Shown piece by piece: positions 1 to 8,262 of a stretch of 64,000 bases of DNA. The stretch comes from Streptomyces sp. RPT161 (GTDB taxonomy: Bacteria > Actinomycetota > Actinomycetes > Streptomycetales > Streptomycetaceae): contig NZ_JAPZVN010000003.1 in the NCBI RefSeq assembly GCF_027533845.1, forward strand, positions 310,001-374,000, written 5' to 3'. A program made the translations under genes and the position numbers. Under the pieces are notes generated by a model that ran no database searches, was not told where the DNA came from, and saw nothing but the letters and a program-made list of their open reading frames with translations. Each line of letters begins with the position of its first letter. Position 1 is the first letter of the stretch.

Positions 1-485
1 GCCTCGGTGTGCCCGTCCCGGGTGAGCACGCCGCCGGAGCGGGCGCGCAGCGGGAAGATGTGTCCGGGGCGCACGAAGTCGGTGGCCGCGCTGCCGGGGG
101 CGGCGAGCATCCGCAGGGTGGTGGCGCGGTCGGCGGCGGAGATGCCGGTGCTGGTGCCGTGCTCGGGGGCCGCGTCCACGGAGACGGTGAAGGCGGTGCG
201 CATCGACTCGGTGTTCTGCTGCACCATCTGCGGCAGGTCGAGGCGCTCCAGGTCGGGGGCCTCCAGTGGGGCGCAGATCAGGCCGCGGCACTCGGTCATC
301 ATGAAGGCGACGAGTTCGGGCGTGGCGAGCTCCGCGGCGAAGACCAGGTCGCCCTCGTTCTCCCGGTCCTCGTCGTCGACCACCACGACCGGGCGTCCGG
401 CCGCGATGTCGGCGATCGCCCGCTCGACGGGGTCCAGGGCGAAAGTGTCGCCGTCGGCGTCGTACCAGCTCTGCAGCGCGGTCAT
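1..485 (-). CDS. ribA: 3,4-dihydroxy-2-butanone-4-phosphate synthase / GTP cyclohydrolase II, 5' part only
   Basis: The visible 161 residues are the N-terminal DHBP-synthase domain, which converts ribulose 5-phosphate to the four-carbon precursor of riboflavin. The acidic motif [10 protein letters not shown] (about residues 38-47) and [10 protein letters not shown] near residue 143 are family signatures for metal and substrate binding. The ATG lies at 483-485. The gene runs off the left edge, so the expected C-terminal GTP cyclohydrolase II domain is not seen; fusion is inferred from the usual actinobacterial arrangement. It is the fourth gene of the rib operon, 91 bases after ribM. That gap carries a motif also seen before pyrF. 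Confidence 0.93.
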   Translation of the reverse strand, partial: MTALQSWYDADGDTFALDPVERAIADIAAGRPVVVVDDEDRENEGDLVFAAELATPELVAFMMTECRGLICAPLEAPDLERLDLPQMVQQNTESMRTAFTVSVDAAPEHGTSTGISAADRATTLRMLAAPGSAATDFVRPGHIFPLRARSGGVLTRDGHTE

Positions 486-498
486 GCTCGGCCCCTTG

Positions 499-583
499 TG
501 TTCGCTTCTCCGCCCTCGCGGCGCGAAGGTGCGGCTTTCACTGTTGTCTGCGGCCCGGCGGCCGCGAGTGCGACGCTCACGCG
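499..583. repeat. Intergenic element shared between the ribM-ribA and pyrD-pyrF gaps
   Basis: TGTTCGCTTCTCCGCC (499-514) and GCGACGCTCACGCG (570-583) match the two ends of the pyrD-pyrF gap (33512-33609). See that entry. Confidence 0.4.
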
Positions 584-1227
584 ACTCCTTCCAGAACGGT
601 CCCGGTGTTCGGAAGCACCCGGGTGCGCAGCCACCAGGCGCGCATGCCCGCGATCACGAGAATGAAGTAGACGCCGTAGACGAGGGCGGAGAAGACCAGC
701 CCGCTGCTGAACGCCAGCGGCACACCGACCAGGTCCACCGCGAGCCAGGCGAACCAGAACTCGACCCAGCCACGGGCCTGCGCCACCATCGCGGCGAGGG
801 TGCCGACGAATATGTACGCGTCCGGCCAGGGGTTCCAGGACAGCGCCGGGTAGGCCGTGAACAGCCCGCCGACGAGCAGCGTGCCGAGCGCCAACCCGGC
901 CAGCAGCAGGCCGCGTTCCCGCCAGGTGGCGAAGCGCACCGCGACATCGCCCTCGGTGCGCAGCCCCCGCTGCCACCGGCCCCAGCCCCACAACGCCACG
1001 ACGATGACCACGAGTTGCTTGCCGATCCCACCGCTGAGGTGCGCGGTGGCGTACGCGACGACCAGGACCAGCCCGGAGAGCAGCTGTGCGGGCCAGCTCC
1101 ACACCGAGCGGCGCCAGCCGAGCGCGAGCGCGGCCAGGCCGAGCACGTTGCCGATCATGTCGGACCAGATGACGTGCTGTCCCAGTACGGAGAACGCCTG
1201 GCCGGACAGCCAGTGCAGGGCGCTCAC
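577..1227 (-). CDS. ribM: PnuC-family membrane transporter, probably riboflavin transporter RibM
   Basis: A 216-residue, very hydrophobic protein with about six to seven membrane segments and the PnuC-like pattern of tryptophan-rich helices (WGWGRWQRG near residue 80, [14 protein letters not shown] near 129). PnuC proteins import nicotinamide riboside, but the homologue encoded inside streptomycete rib operons (RibM) is known to transport riboflavin and its analogues. The gene lies between ribE and ribA in an operon with an FMN riboswitch, so a flavin substrate is far more likely than a nicotinamide one. Its start overlaps the ribE stop by four bases, implying coupled translation. Confidence 0.85.
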   Translation of the reverse strand: MSALHWLSGQAFSVLGQHVIWSDMIGNVLGLAALALGWRRSVWSWPAQLLSGLVLVVAYATAHLSGGIGKQLVVIVVALWGWGRWQRGLRTEGDVAVRFATWRERGLLLAGLALGTLLVGGLFTAYPALSWNPWPDAYIFVGTLAAMVAQARGWVEFWFAWLAVDLVGVPLAFSSGLVFSALVYGVYFILVIAGMRAWWLRTRVLPNTGTVLEGVA

Positions 1228-1832
1228 CTGGCCACGTCCCCGGTACGGTCGCCCAGCAGCCGCTCGACGTACTTGGCGAGCACGTCCACCTCGAGGTTGA
1301 CCGGGTCGCCGGGCTGCTTGATGCCGAGCGTGGTCAGCGCGAGGGTGGTCGGGATCAGGCTGACGGTGAAGTGGTCGTCGGCCGCCTCGACCACGGTGAG
1401 GCTGATGCCGTCCACCGTGATCGAGCCCTTCTCCACCACGTACCGCGAAAGGGCCTTCGGCAGCGAGACCTTGACGATCTCCCAGTGCTCGGCGGGGGTG
1501 CGCTCCACGATGGTCCCGGTGCCGTCGACATGCCCCTGGACGAGGTGGCCGCCGAGCCGCCCGCCGAGCGCCATCGGCCGCTCAAGGTTGACCCGGGAGC
1601 CGGTGCGCAGCGCGCCCAGGCTGGAGCGGTGCAACGTTTCGGCCATCACATCGGCGGTGAAGGCGCCGTCCGCGGTCTCCACGACCGTGAGGCACACGCC
1701 GTTGACCGCGATCGAGTCGCCGTGCTTGGCGTCTTCGGCGACTACCGGGCCGCGCAGGGTGAAGCGGGACGCGTCACCCAGGTCCGCCACGGCGACGACC
1801 TCGCCCAGTTCTTCGACGATTCCGGTGAACAC
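1224..1832 (-). CDS. ribE: Riboflavin synthase alpha chain
   Basis: The 202-residue protein opens with MFTGIVEELG, the hallmark of riboflavin synthase, which dismutates two 6,7-dimethyl-8-ribityllumazines into riboflavin. Two tandem lumazine-binding barrels are visible; the internal repeat shows as VNGVCLTVVE (about residues 44-53) and VDGISLTVVE (about 141-150). The GTG start follows the ribD stop directly (TGA then GTG), and the end overlaps ribM by four bases. Length is normal for the family. Confidence 0.95.
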   Translation of the reverse strand: MFTGIVEELGEVVAVADLGDASRFTLRGPVVAEDAKHGDSIAVNGVCLTVVETADGAFTADVMAETLHRSSLGALRTGSRVNLERPMALGGRLGGHLVQGHVDGTGTIVERTPAEHWEIVKVSLPKALSRYVVEKGSITVDGISLTVVEAADDHFTVSLIPTTLALTTLGIKQPGDPVNLEVDVLAKYVERLLGDRTGDVAR

Positions 1833-3008
1833 TCAGTTCTCCTCGGCAGCTTCGGCATCGGGGTGGGCCCGCAGGTCCCTCGATGAGGGGTGGTGGTCGG
1901 GCGACGGGTGGGACCGAACCAGGTGATCAGGTGACGGGTAGGCGGTGATGCGGATGTCGGGGCCGATGGGTTGCAGGTCGGCCACATCGAGCCGCAACGC
2001 CCGTTCGATGGTGGGGATTCCGGCGTCGGCGAGGGCGGCGGGCCCGGCGCCGAGCAGTGCGGGTGCGAGGTAGCCGATGACCTTGTCCACCACTCCGGCG
2101 GCCAGGAAGGCCCCGGCGAGGGTGGGTCCGCCCTCCAGCAGCACGGACCGAACGTCGCGCTGGTACAACGCGCTGAGCAGGGCGTGCGGGTCGAGACCGC
2201 GGCCGTCGGCGGCGCGCGGCAGGCGGAGCACCTCGGCCTTGAGGTGGTCGGTGTCGGCGTCCTGGGCGACCGCCACCACGGTGGGCGCGGCCGAGTCCAG
2301 TACGCGGGCGTCGGGGCGGATGGTGGCTTCGGTGTCCACCACGACCCGCAGCGGCTGGGTGATGTCACCGTCGACGCCGCGCACCGCGAGCTGCGGGTCG
2401 TCGGCGCGCAGGGTGCCGGAGCCGACCAGCACCGCGTCGGACTCGGCGCGCAGGCGGTGCACCTCGGCCCTGGCCTGGGGTGCGGTGATCCAGCGGCTGG
2501 TGCCGTCGGCGGCGGCGCTGCGGCCGTCCAGCGTGGCGGCGTACTTCCAGGTCACGAAGGGGCGTCGGCGGGGGGTGGCGGTCAGCCATGCCTCGTTGCC
2601 GCGGGCCGCGGCGTCGGCGAGCAGTCCGCCCTCCACGTCGATGCCCGCGGCGCGCAGGGTGGCCGCGCCCCCGGTGGCGGTGGGGGTGGGGTCGGCGACG
2701 GCGTAGACGACCCGGGCGACTCCGGCGGAGATCAGCGCCTGGGCGCAGGGGCCGGTGCGGCCGGTGTGGTTGCAGGGCTCCAGGGTGACGACCGCGGTTC
2801 CGCCGCGGGCCCGCCCGGCCGCGGCGCGCAGTGCGTGCACCTCGGCGTGCGGCCCGCCGGCCCGCTGGTGCCAGCCCTCTCCGGCGACCTCGCCGTCCGG
2901 ATCGAGGATGACGCAGCCGACGACCGGGTTGGGGCTGGTGGAGCCGAGCCCACGGGCGGCGAGCTCAATGGCCCGCTGCATCGCGAGGGCTTCAACTGCG
3001 GTGGCCAC
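1833..3008 (-). CDS. ribD: Bifunctional diaminohydroxyphosphoribosylaminopyrimidine deaminase / 5-amino-6-(5-phosphoribosylamino)uracil reductase
   Basis: About 391 residues. The N-terminal zinc deaminase domain shows the ligand motifs PHAEVHAL and TLEPCNHTGRTGPC, and the C-terminal reductase domain starts near WKYAATLDGRSAA. It performs the second and third steps of the GTP branch of riboflavin synthesis. The frame stays open far upstream to about 3191, but the GTG at 3006-3008 is chosen because AGGAGG lies six bases before it and because the upstream frame runs into the riboswitch leader. A proline/serine/histidine-rich tail of about 30 residues beyond the reductase fold is unusual. First gene of the rib operon. 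Confidence 0.92.
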   Translation of the reverse strand: MATAVEALAMQRAIELAARGLGSTSPNPVVGCVILDPDGEVAGEGWHQRAGGPHAEVHALRAAAGRARGGTAVVTLEPCNHTGRTGPCAQALISAGVARVVYAVADPTPTATGGAATLRAAGIDVEGGLLADAAARGNEAWLTATPRRRPFVTWKYAATLDGRSAAADGTSRWITAPQARAEVHRLRAESDAVLVGSGTLRADDPQLAVRGVDGDITQPLRVVVDTEATIRPDARVLDSAAPTVVAVAQDADTDHLKAEVLRLPRAADGRGLDPHALLSALYQRDVRSVLLEGGPTLAGAFLAAGVVDKVIGYLAPALLGAGPAALADAGIPTIERALRLDVADLQPIGPDIRITAYPSPDHLVRSHPSPDHHPSSRDLRAHPDAEAAEEN

Positions 3009-3177
3009 CGGGTCCTCCTGCCTCTTCGGGCGGACTCCGGGGCTCAGTCGGGACGCGTACGGGCGAGAACGCCTCGTACGGGCATGTACACCAGGCCACA
3101 CCGTTGTCGGCAATGCGCCGCCGCGAGTACGAACGCTGGCGGGGCCGCCGAAGACGGCGTACCGGTGGATCCCGCGC

Positions 3178-3302
3178 GCACTGCCTCCCATCCGGACTTT
3201 AACCGTCGGTCCAGGAATTTCACCTGGTCAACCGGCCGCTGGTTGCGGACGGGTCGCGGACTGTAACCGCCGGTTCGGACTTTCACCGACCCCGGAGTGC
3301 GC
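3178..3302 (-). promoter_or_regulatory. FMN riboswitch (RFN element)
   Basis: On the minus strand the conserved RFN segments occur in order: CCGGGGTCGGTGAAAGTCCG, then ACCGGCGGTTACAGTCCGCG, then GGTGAAATTCCTGGACCGAC, then GGTTAAAGTCCGGATGGGAG. These are the known FMN-binding core. It lies about 170 bases upstream of the ribD start, so FMN should repress the rib operon. The leader between aptamer and start codon contains two copies of GCCCGTACG that could take part in sequestering the AGGAGG, but this expression platform is only inferred. Confidence 0.95.
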
Positions 3303-3769
3303 TTTGTCACTGGTACAGCTTCAGTCTGCCACGGCTGATCGGGAACTATGCGGGCGAGGCCCTGTGGCTTGAGTCACAGGATGGATGCGGAACGTGAAGG
3401 TCCGATTCGCTGGGCCGAAGCGACCCCACGGCGGCCCGGCCCGCCGGTCGCTCAGCCCCAGACCGGATCGGGCTGTTCCGGTGCGGGGCGCAGCGCGTGG
3501 ACATCGCCGCCGGGTGGGGTGCGCGGCCTGGACAGCGCGGTGCGCACGGCCCGGTCTCCCGCGTCGGCGGCGGCGTCCACGAACAAGGCCGTTGGAGCGT
3601 AGAGCCATCGCCGCCGCGCGGGCAGTGGTGCGGACATGACGAGAGCGCGACGGCTTGGGGACGGCCGGGCGCAGATCGGCACTGACAGACTGGTTGACGT
3701 GCGGACATCCCCCGCCGAGCCGCTGACCGGGGGCGCACCGCGCGAGCACTGCCTGCGACGGGAGCGTTG
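3303..3769. other. Intergenic region upstream of the rib leader and of the DUF2797 gene
   Basis: No convincing gene: the open frames here have no ribosome binding site and no recognisable product. The region must hold the rib promoter (minus strand) and the promoter for the plus-strand gene at 3770, but no clear -35/-10 pair stands out. It contains a hairpin (3419-3452) that includes a 14-base motif repeated at 59404-59417. Confidence 0.5.
3419..3452. repeat. Hairpin carrying a dispersed GCGACCCCACGGCG motif
   Basis: AGCGACC at 3419-3425 pairs perfectly with GGTCGCT at 3446-3452, with GGCGG/CCGCC inside. The left arm contains GCGACCCCACGGCG (3420-3433), found again at 59404-59417, with a close variant near 19994. 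No known function. Confidence 0.45.
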
Positions 3770-4663
3770 ATGAGCGAATGGCGCTGCACCGGGATGTCGT
3801 GGCGCGCCACGGGTCCGGTGCTGGGCTGGTCCTCGGCGACCGCCGGTGAGCGCGAACGGCCGCTGGTGCTGGGCGAGTCGCTCGCCTTCGCCGCTGGTGG
3901 GGACCGCCGCTGCGGCGGTGTGCGGCGAGCCGGGCGGCGCCTCAGGTGCCCGTGGCAGGCCACGGTGCCCGACGGCGCCGTCTCCGGGCAGTGCCCGGAC
4001 TGCTCGGCCATGGACCGCTCCTCCTCAGTGGCCGCCGACACCGCCTTCGACGACCGGCGCCCGTTCCGCCTGTACCTGGCGTGGTTCGGCCCCGGCCTGC
4101 TGAAGCTCGGCATCACCGCCGCCGAACGGGGCCACAACCGGCTACGTGAACAGGGCGCCCTCGCCCACACCTGGCTCGGCCAGGGTCCCCTGGCCGCCGC
4201 CCGCCGCGCGGAGGCGTCCCTCGGCCCGGCCCTGGGCATACCCGACCGCGTCCGCCACGCCACCAAACTCGCCGCCCGTATGGCCGCGTCTGACCCCGCC
4301 GACCGGACGCGGGAGATGGCGACCGCCCACGAGTGCGCGGTCTCCTGCGCGGCGTGGCCGGAGACCCTGCACAGCCTCCCGCTGGAGATCACTGACCACA
4401 CCCCCGCCTACGGCCTGGACCTGGCCTCCCCACCGCTCCCGCACGCGGAGATCAGCCACCTCTCCGCCGGCAGTACCGTGGCGGGCGCCCTGACCTCGCT
4501 GGTGGGCACGGACGCGTATCTCAGCACCGGATCAGGGCTGTTCACACTCGACCTGCGCCTGCTCTCCGGCTGGCCCCTCACGTCCGCGTCCCCCACCGAC
4601 CGCACCACCGCACCGAACCGGCCGCTCGGACCGCGCGAAGGGGACCAGGACGCCTTGTTCTGA
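3770..4663 (+). CDS. DUF2797 domain protein
   Basis: A 297-residue protein of the DUF2797 family, function unknown. Four cysteines at about 48, 60, 75 and 78 (the last pair as CPDC) suggest a small zinc site. It is followed by YLAWFGPGLLKLGITAAERG and then RLREQGA, whose spacing resembles a GIY-YIG nuclease-like fold; this resemblance is my inference. The ATG at 3770 is preferred over the TTG just before it because GGGAG lies about five bases upstream. It stands alone and converges on the uracil permease gene with only 28 bases between stops. Confidence 0.75.
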   Translation: MSEWRCTGMSWRATGPVLGWSSATAGERERPLVLGESLAFAAGGDRRCGGVRRAGRRLRCPWQATVPDGAVSGQCPDCSAMDRSSSVAADTAFDDRRPFRLYLAWFGPGLLKLGITAAERGHNRLREQGALAHTWLGQGPLAAARRAEASLGPALGIPDRVRHATKLAARMAASDPADRTREMATAHECAVSCAAWPETLHSLPLEITDHTPAYGLDLASPPLPHAEISHLSAGSTVAGALTSLVGTDAYLSTGSGLFTLDLRLLSGWPLTSASPTDRTTAPNRPLGPREGDQDALF

Positions 4664-4691
4664 GGGCACTTCGCGGCGCTGCGGTAGCCGC

Positions 4692-6077
4692 TCATTCCGG
4701 CTCTGTCGTCGTCCGGTCGTAGTCGCTCGTGCCGGCGTCGAGGAGGGGCATCCGGCGTTGGGCGGCGGCGCGGGAGAGCCAGCGCAGGGCGTGGTAGCCG
4801 GTGAGGACGATGAGCGTGCCCAGGGCGATGCCGTTGAGCTCGAAGTGGTTGGTGATCTTGAGCGAGACGCCGCCGATGGCGATGATGACTCCGGAGGCGG
4901 CCGGGATGAGGTTCAGCGGAACGGCGAAGTCCACCTTGTTGCGGACCCAGATCTGGGCGCCCAGCAGGCCGATCATGCCGTAGAGGATCACCGTGATCCC
5001 GCCCAGCACGCCGCCGGGGATCGCCGCCACCATGGCGCCGAACTTCGGGCAGAGGCCGAAGAGCAGAGCGAAGGCCGCCGCCGCGGAGTAGGCGGCGGTG
5101 GAGTAGACCCGGGTCGCCGCCATGACCCCGATGTTCTCCGCGTAGGTGGTGGTCGCCGGACCGCCGACGGCGGTGGAGAGCATGGTGGCCGTACCGTCAG
5201 CCGCGATGGCCATGCCCATCTTGTCCTCCAGCGGGTCCCCCGTCATCTCCCCGACCGCCTTGACGTGGCCCGCGTTCTCGGCCACCAGGGCCACCAGGAC
5301 GGGAAGGGCGACGAGGATCGCCGAGGCCGAGAAGTCGGGGGCGTGGAAGTGCGGCAGACCGATCCAGTGCGCCTTGGCCACTCCGGAGAAGTCGATGCGC
5401 CAGTGGTCGGTGATCTGACCACTGCCATTGGCCGAATGGATCCTTCCGGTGGTGCGGTCGAGCACCCAGGAGAGCGCGTAGCCGAAGACCAGGCCGAGGA
5501 AGATCGCGATCCGCGACCAGAAGCCGCGCAGTACGACCAGCGCCAGCCCCGTGAACAGCATGGTCAGCAGTGCCGTCCACTGGTCCTGCGGCCAGTAGGT
5601 GCTGGCCGTGACCGGGGCCAGATTGAAGCCGATGAGCATCACGACCGCCCCGGTGACCGCGGGCGGCAGCACCGCGTGGATGACCCGGGCGCCGAGCACC
5701 TGGATGGCGATGCCGCACGCGGCCAGGCAGGCCCCCACCACCAGCATCGAGCCGGTCAGCGTCCCGGCGTTGCCGCCCTGACGCGCGATCACCGCGGACA
5801 CACCGACGAAGGAGAGCGAGGAGCCGAGGTAGCTGGGGATGCGGCCCCGCGTCATCACCAGGAACAGTACGGTCGCCACGCCGGACGCCATCAGGGCCAG
5901 GCTCGGATCGAGCCCCATCAGTACCGGGGCGACGAAGCAGGCGCCGATCATCGAGACGACGTGCTGGGCGCCAAGGGCGATCGTGCGCCCCCAACTCAGC
6001 CGCTCCCCCGGTTTGACGACCTCGCCGGGCGCCAGGTGCCTGCCATCACCGTGCAGCTTCCAGCCGAAGCCGGTCAT
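4692..6077 (-). CDS. Uracil/xanthine permease (NCS2 family)
   Basis: A 461-residue protein with 12-14 membrane segments. The NCS2 hallmark VAENAGHVKAVGEMTG (about residues 264-279) and the proton/substrate site region GGPATTTYAENIGVMAATRVYS are clear. The family imports uracil, xanthine or uric acid with protons; closest by eye to the UraA/PyrP type, so uracil is most likely. GGAG lies eight bases before the ATG. It is a single gene downstream of, but probably not co-transcribed with, the MmyB-like regulator at 6143. It is not attached to the pyr operon at 32-43 kb. Confidence 0.9.
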   Translation of the reverse strand: MTGFGWKLHGDGRHLAPGEVVKPGERLSWGRTIALGAQHVVSMIGACFVAPVLMGLDPSLALMASGVATVLFLVMTRGRIPSYLGSSLSFVGVSAVIARQGGNAGTLTGSMLVVGACLAACGIAIQVLGARVIHAVLPPAVTGAVVMLIGFNLAPVTASTYWPQDQWTALLTMLFTGLALVVLRGFWSRIAIFLGLVFGYALSWVLDRTTGRIHSANGSGQITDHWRIDFSGVAKAHWIGLPHFHAPDFSASAILVALPVLVALVAENAGHVKAVGEMTGDPLEDKMGMAIAADGTATMLSTAVGGPATTTYAENIGVMAATRVYSTAAYSAAAAFALLFGLCPKFGAMVAAIPGGVLGGITVILYGMIGLLGAQIWVRNKVDFAVPLNLIPAASGVIIAIGGVSLKITNHFELNGIALGTLIVLTGYHALRWLSRAAAQRRMPLLDAGTSDYDRTTTEPE

Positions 6078-6142
6078 TGATCACGCTCCGTCCACTACGC
6101 TCCGGGCGACGAAGCATACGACGGCGCGGCGCGCCGGCACGG

Positions 6143-6991
6143 TCAGTTGGTGCTGGCGGCGAAGTCCTCAAGGCCGACCACGCGCAGCAGCCGAAGCCGC
6201 TCGTACGAGTCGCTGCCGGGGCGCGCGGTGTAGACGATCAGCCGCTGGCCGCCCTCCTCGCTGAGCAGCACCTCGCGCGCCAACTCCAGCGCGCCGACGA
6301 CCGGATGGCGCAGCCGCAGGCTGTTCCGGTGCCGTGGTGCAGGCTCGGGGTGGTCCCACAGGTCGGCGAACTCCGGGCTCGCCGTGCGCAGTCGGGCGAC
6401 CAGCGCGGCGGCCCTGGCGTCCTGGTGGCGTGCCGCCAACGCCGTCCGCAGCCGGGCGACATGGGCCCGGGAGTGGGCCAACCGGTCCGGCGCGGAGAGG
6501 AGTTCCCGGGCGGCGGGGTCGGTGAAGTGCCGGAGGATGACGTTCCGCCGCTGTGGCGGGAGGTTCGAGTCATCGCCGAGCAGCGCCGCCGCCAGTGCGT
6601 TGCGGGCCAGCACATCGCCGATGCCGTTCACCACTTGGGCGGGGGTGTCGGCCAGGCGGTCCAGGATCAACAGCATTCCCGGGCGAACGTGTTCGCCGGA
6701 ACCACGGTCGTCCGGCGGCTCCTCCCCCGCCAACCTGAACAGATGGTCCCGTTCGCCGTCGGTCAGCCGCAGTGCCCGGGCCAGCGCGGCCAGGACCCGG
6801 CGCGACGGACGAGGCGCGCGGCCCTGTTCCAGCCGGGTGTAGTAGTCGGCGGACATGTCGGCCAGCCGGGCCACCTCCTCCCGCCGCAGTCCGGGGGTCC
6901 GGCGGCGCGGCCCCGCCGCCAGCCCGACGTCCACGGGCGCGAGCCCGGCACGGCGGCGGCGCAGGAAGTCGGCGAGAGCGGTGCGGTCCAC
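6143..6991 (-). CDS. Helix-turn-helix transcriptional regulator with MmyB-like ligand domain
   Basis: A 282-residue XRE-type regulator. The N-terminal DNA-binding part has RRRTPGLRREEVARLADMS and YYTRLEQGRAPRPS (about residues 29-65), the standard signature of this actinobacterial group. The C-terminal two thirds match the MmyB-like PAS-type domain (FTDPAARELL, PEFADLWDHPEP, HPVVGALELAREVL), thought to bind a fatty-acid-like ligand. Such regulators usually control a divergent oxidoreductase gene, but here none is adjacent, so the target is unknown. The start is a GTG without a good ribosome binding site. Confidence 0.85.
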   Translation of the reverse strand: MDRTALADFLRRRRAGLAPVDVGLAAGPRRRTPGLRREEVARLADMSADYYTRLEQGRAPRPSRRVLAALARALRLTDGERDHLFRLAGEEPPDDRGSGEHVRPGMLLILDRLADTPAQVVNGIGDVLARNALAAALLGDDSNLPPQRRNVILRHFTDPAARELLSAPDRLAHSRAHVARLRTALAARHQDARAAALVARLRTASPEFADLWDHPEPAPRHRNSLRLRHPVVGALELAREVLLSEEGGQRLIVYTARPGSDSYERLRLLRVVGLEDFAASTN

Positions 6992-7071
6992 ATGTTCAGG
7001 ATGCGCGGCACCGAAGACCGTATCCAGGGTGTGCCGGTCCCCGTATCGGGGTTACCGTCGACGGGCGGGCG

Positions 7072-7407
7072 TCAGTCCAGGTGGAAGACCTCTTCGGCGT
7101 GGACCCACAGTTCTCCCCGCGCCGCGCTGTCCAGCGGTTGCTGGCAGGGGTCGGTCAGCTGCCACCAGCGCCGGGTCTGCGGGTCGGCCGCGATACGGGC
7201 CTGGTCGGCGGCGTAGTCGTCGCCGGTGTACTCGAAGTAGGCGAACAGCAGGCCGTCGCGCAGGAAGATCGAGTAGTTGGTGATGTGCGCCGCGGTCAGG
7301 GTCTTCAGCACCGAGGGCCAGACCTCCTGGTGCAGCCTTCGGTACTCCGCCTCGTGCTCGGGACGGAGCCGGACCACCTGGGCGACGCGTCGCGGGGGCT
7401 TCGACAT
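7072..7407 (-). CDS. L-rhamnose mutarotase family protein
   Basis: 111 residues, normal for the RhaM family, which interconverts the anomers of L-rhamnose. The diagnostic segments are present: HQEVWPSVLKTLTAAHITNYSIFLRDG, FAYFEYTGDD and the RWWQLTDPCQQPL block near residue 80. There is no rhamnose catabolic gene nearby, so the true substrate is uncertain. The ATG at 7405-7407 is chosen because family similarity begins just after it; the frame is open further upstream to 7641. No strong ribosome binding site precedes it. The gene is divergent from the DUF5995 gene at 7529. Confidence 0.85.
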   Translation of the reverse strand: MSKPPRRVAQVVRLRPEHEAEYRRLHQEVWPSVLKTLTAAHITNYSIFLRDGLLFAYFEYTGDDYAADQARIAADPQTRRWWQLTDPCQQPLDSAARGELWVHAEEVFHLD

Positions 7408-7528
7408 GGGGCCAGGATGCCCAGGCCTTCGTACCGCCGGAAGGGGGGAGGCGGCCTGTCGCCCGTTGTGGGGAACGCCGGGCGGGGCGAATCGCCCCAA
7501 GTGTCCGTTCACTGGGACGCTGGCCCGC

Positions 7529-8221
7529 ATGACTCCAAGCGGGCAACTGTCCTCGGCGGCAACCGGTGTTGACTCCGCACTGGCACGGATGCGGGCGCTG
7601 TACGAGACGCTGCCGCCGGACGACGGCGTGGCGGTGTTCAACCGGGTGTACCTGGCGGTGACCGAGGCGCTGCGCGGCCGGATCGCGGACGGCTACTTTC
7701 CCGATCCCTACGCCACGGCCGAGTTGGGTGCGGTGTTCGCGGAGCGCTATCTGGCCGCCGTCGACGCCGACGCGGCCGGGCGGCGGGCGCCCGCGTGCTG
7801 GCGCCCGCTGTTCCAGTTGCGTGGGCACCGCGGGGTGCGGCCGGTGCAGTTCGCGCTGGCTGGCATCAACGCCCACGTGGGCCACGACCTGCCGATGGCG
7901 GTGGTCGACGCGTGCGAGGCGCTCGGCGCGCCACCGCACGCCGTCCAGCGGGACTTCGAGCGGGTCGGGCGGATGCTCGGGCTGCTTGAGGACCGGATCC
8001 GCGAGGAGTTGATGCCCGTCGGCGACGTGCGGGAGATCGGCGACGCGCTGATCCACCTCGCCGGGGCGTGGAGTCTGGACGCGGCACGGGACGCGGCGTG
8101 GGACGCCGCGCAGGTGCTGTGGCGGTTGCGTGAACTGCCGCATGTGTACGCGGCGTTCACGGATCGGCTGGACGCCGGGGTCGGGCTGGTCGGCCGGTGT
8201 TTGCTGACCCCGCTCAACTAG
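7529..8221 (+). CDS. DUF5995 family protein
   Basis: A 230-residue, mostly helical protein of a family common in actinobacteria and of unknown function. Recognisable blocks are RPLFQLRGHRGVRPVQFALAG and NAHVGHDLPMAVVDACE (about residues 92-128). The repeated histidines in INAHVGHDL could form an active or metal site; this is speculation. The ATG at 7529 is taken because the family block starts near here, although the frame is open upstream. It ends against the flavin oxidase gene, separated by a hairpin terminator. Confidence 0.75.
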   Translation: MTPSGQLSSAATGVDSALARMRALYETLPPDDGVAVFNRVYLAVTEALRGRIADGYFPDPYATAELGAVFAERYLAAVDADAAGRRAPACWRPLFQLRGHRGVRPVQFALAGINAHVGHDLPMAVVDACEALGAPPHAVQRDFERVGRMLGLLEDRIREELMPVGDVREIGDALIHLAGAWSLDAARDAAWDAAQVLWRLRELPHVYAAFTDRLDAGVGLVGRCLLTPLN

Positions 8222-8229
8222 GGGCCGCC

Positions 8230-8253
8230 GGGGTGGGGGCGAGCCCCCACCCC
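8230..8253. terminator. Bidirectional hairpin terminator between convergent genes
   Basis: GGGGTGGGGGC (8230-8240) pairs with GCCCCCACCCC (8243-8253). It sits between the stops of the DUF5995 gene and the davB-like gene and could serve both. There is no U-tract, as is usual in this organism group. Confidence 0.6.
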
Positions 8254-8262
8254 CAAGGCCCG

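Noticed and set aside
577-1227. Calling ribM a nicotinamide mononucleotide transporter
   Set aside because: The fold is PnuC-like, but operon position behind an FMN riboswitch favours riboflavin.
7-1926. 639-residue plus-strand frame across the rib genes
   Set aside because: Runs antisense to four well supported genes; composition is not protein-like.
3346-4401. 351-residue minus-strand frame overlapping the DUF2797 gene
   Set aside because: No start signal and no family; the plus-strand gene has clear conserved motifs.
7277-7528. N-terminal extension of the DUF5995 protein
   Set aside because: The extended part is antisense to the mutarotase gene and unlike the family.
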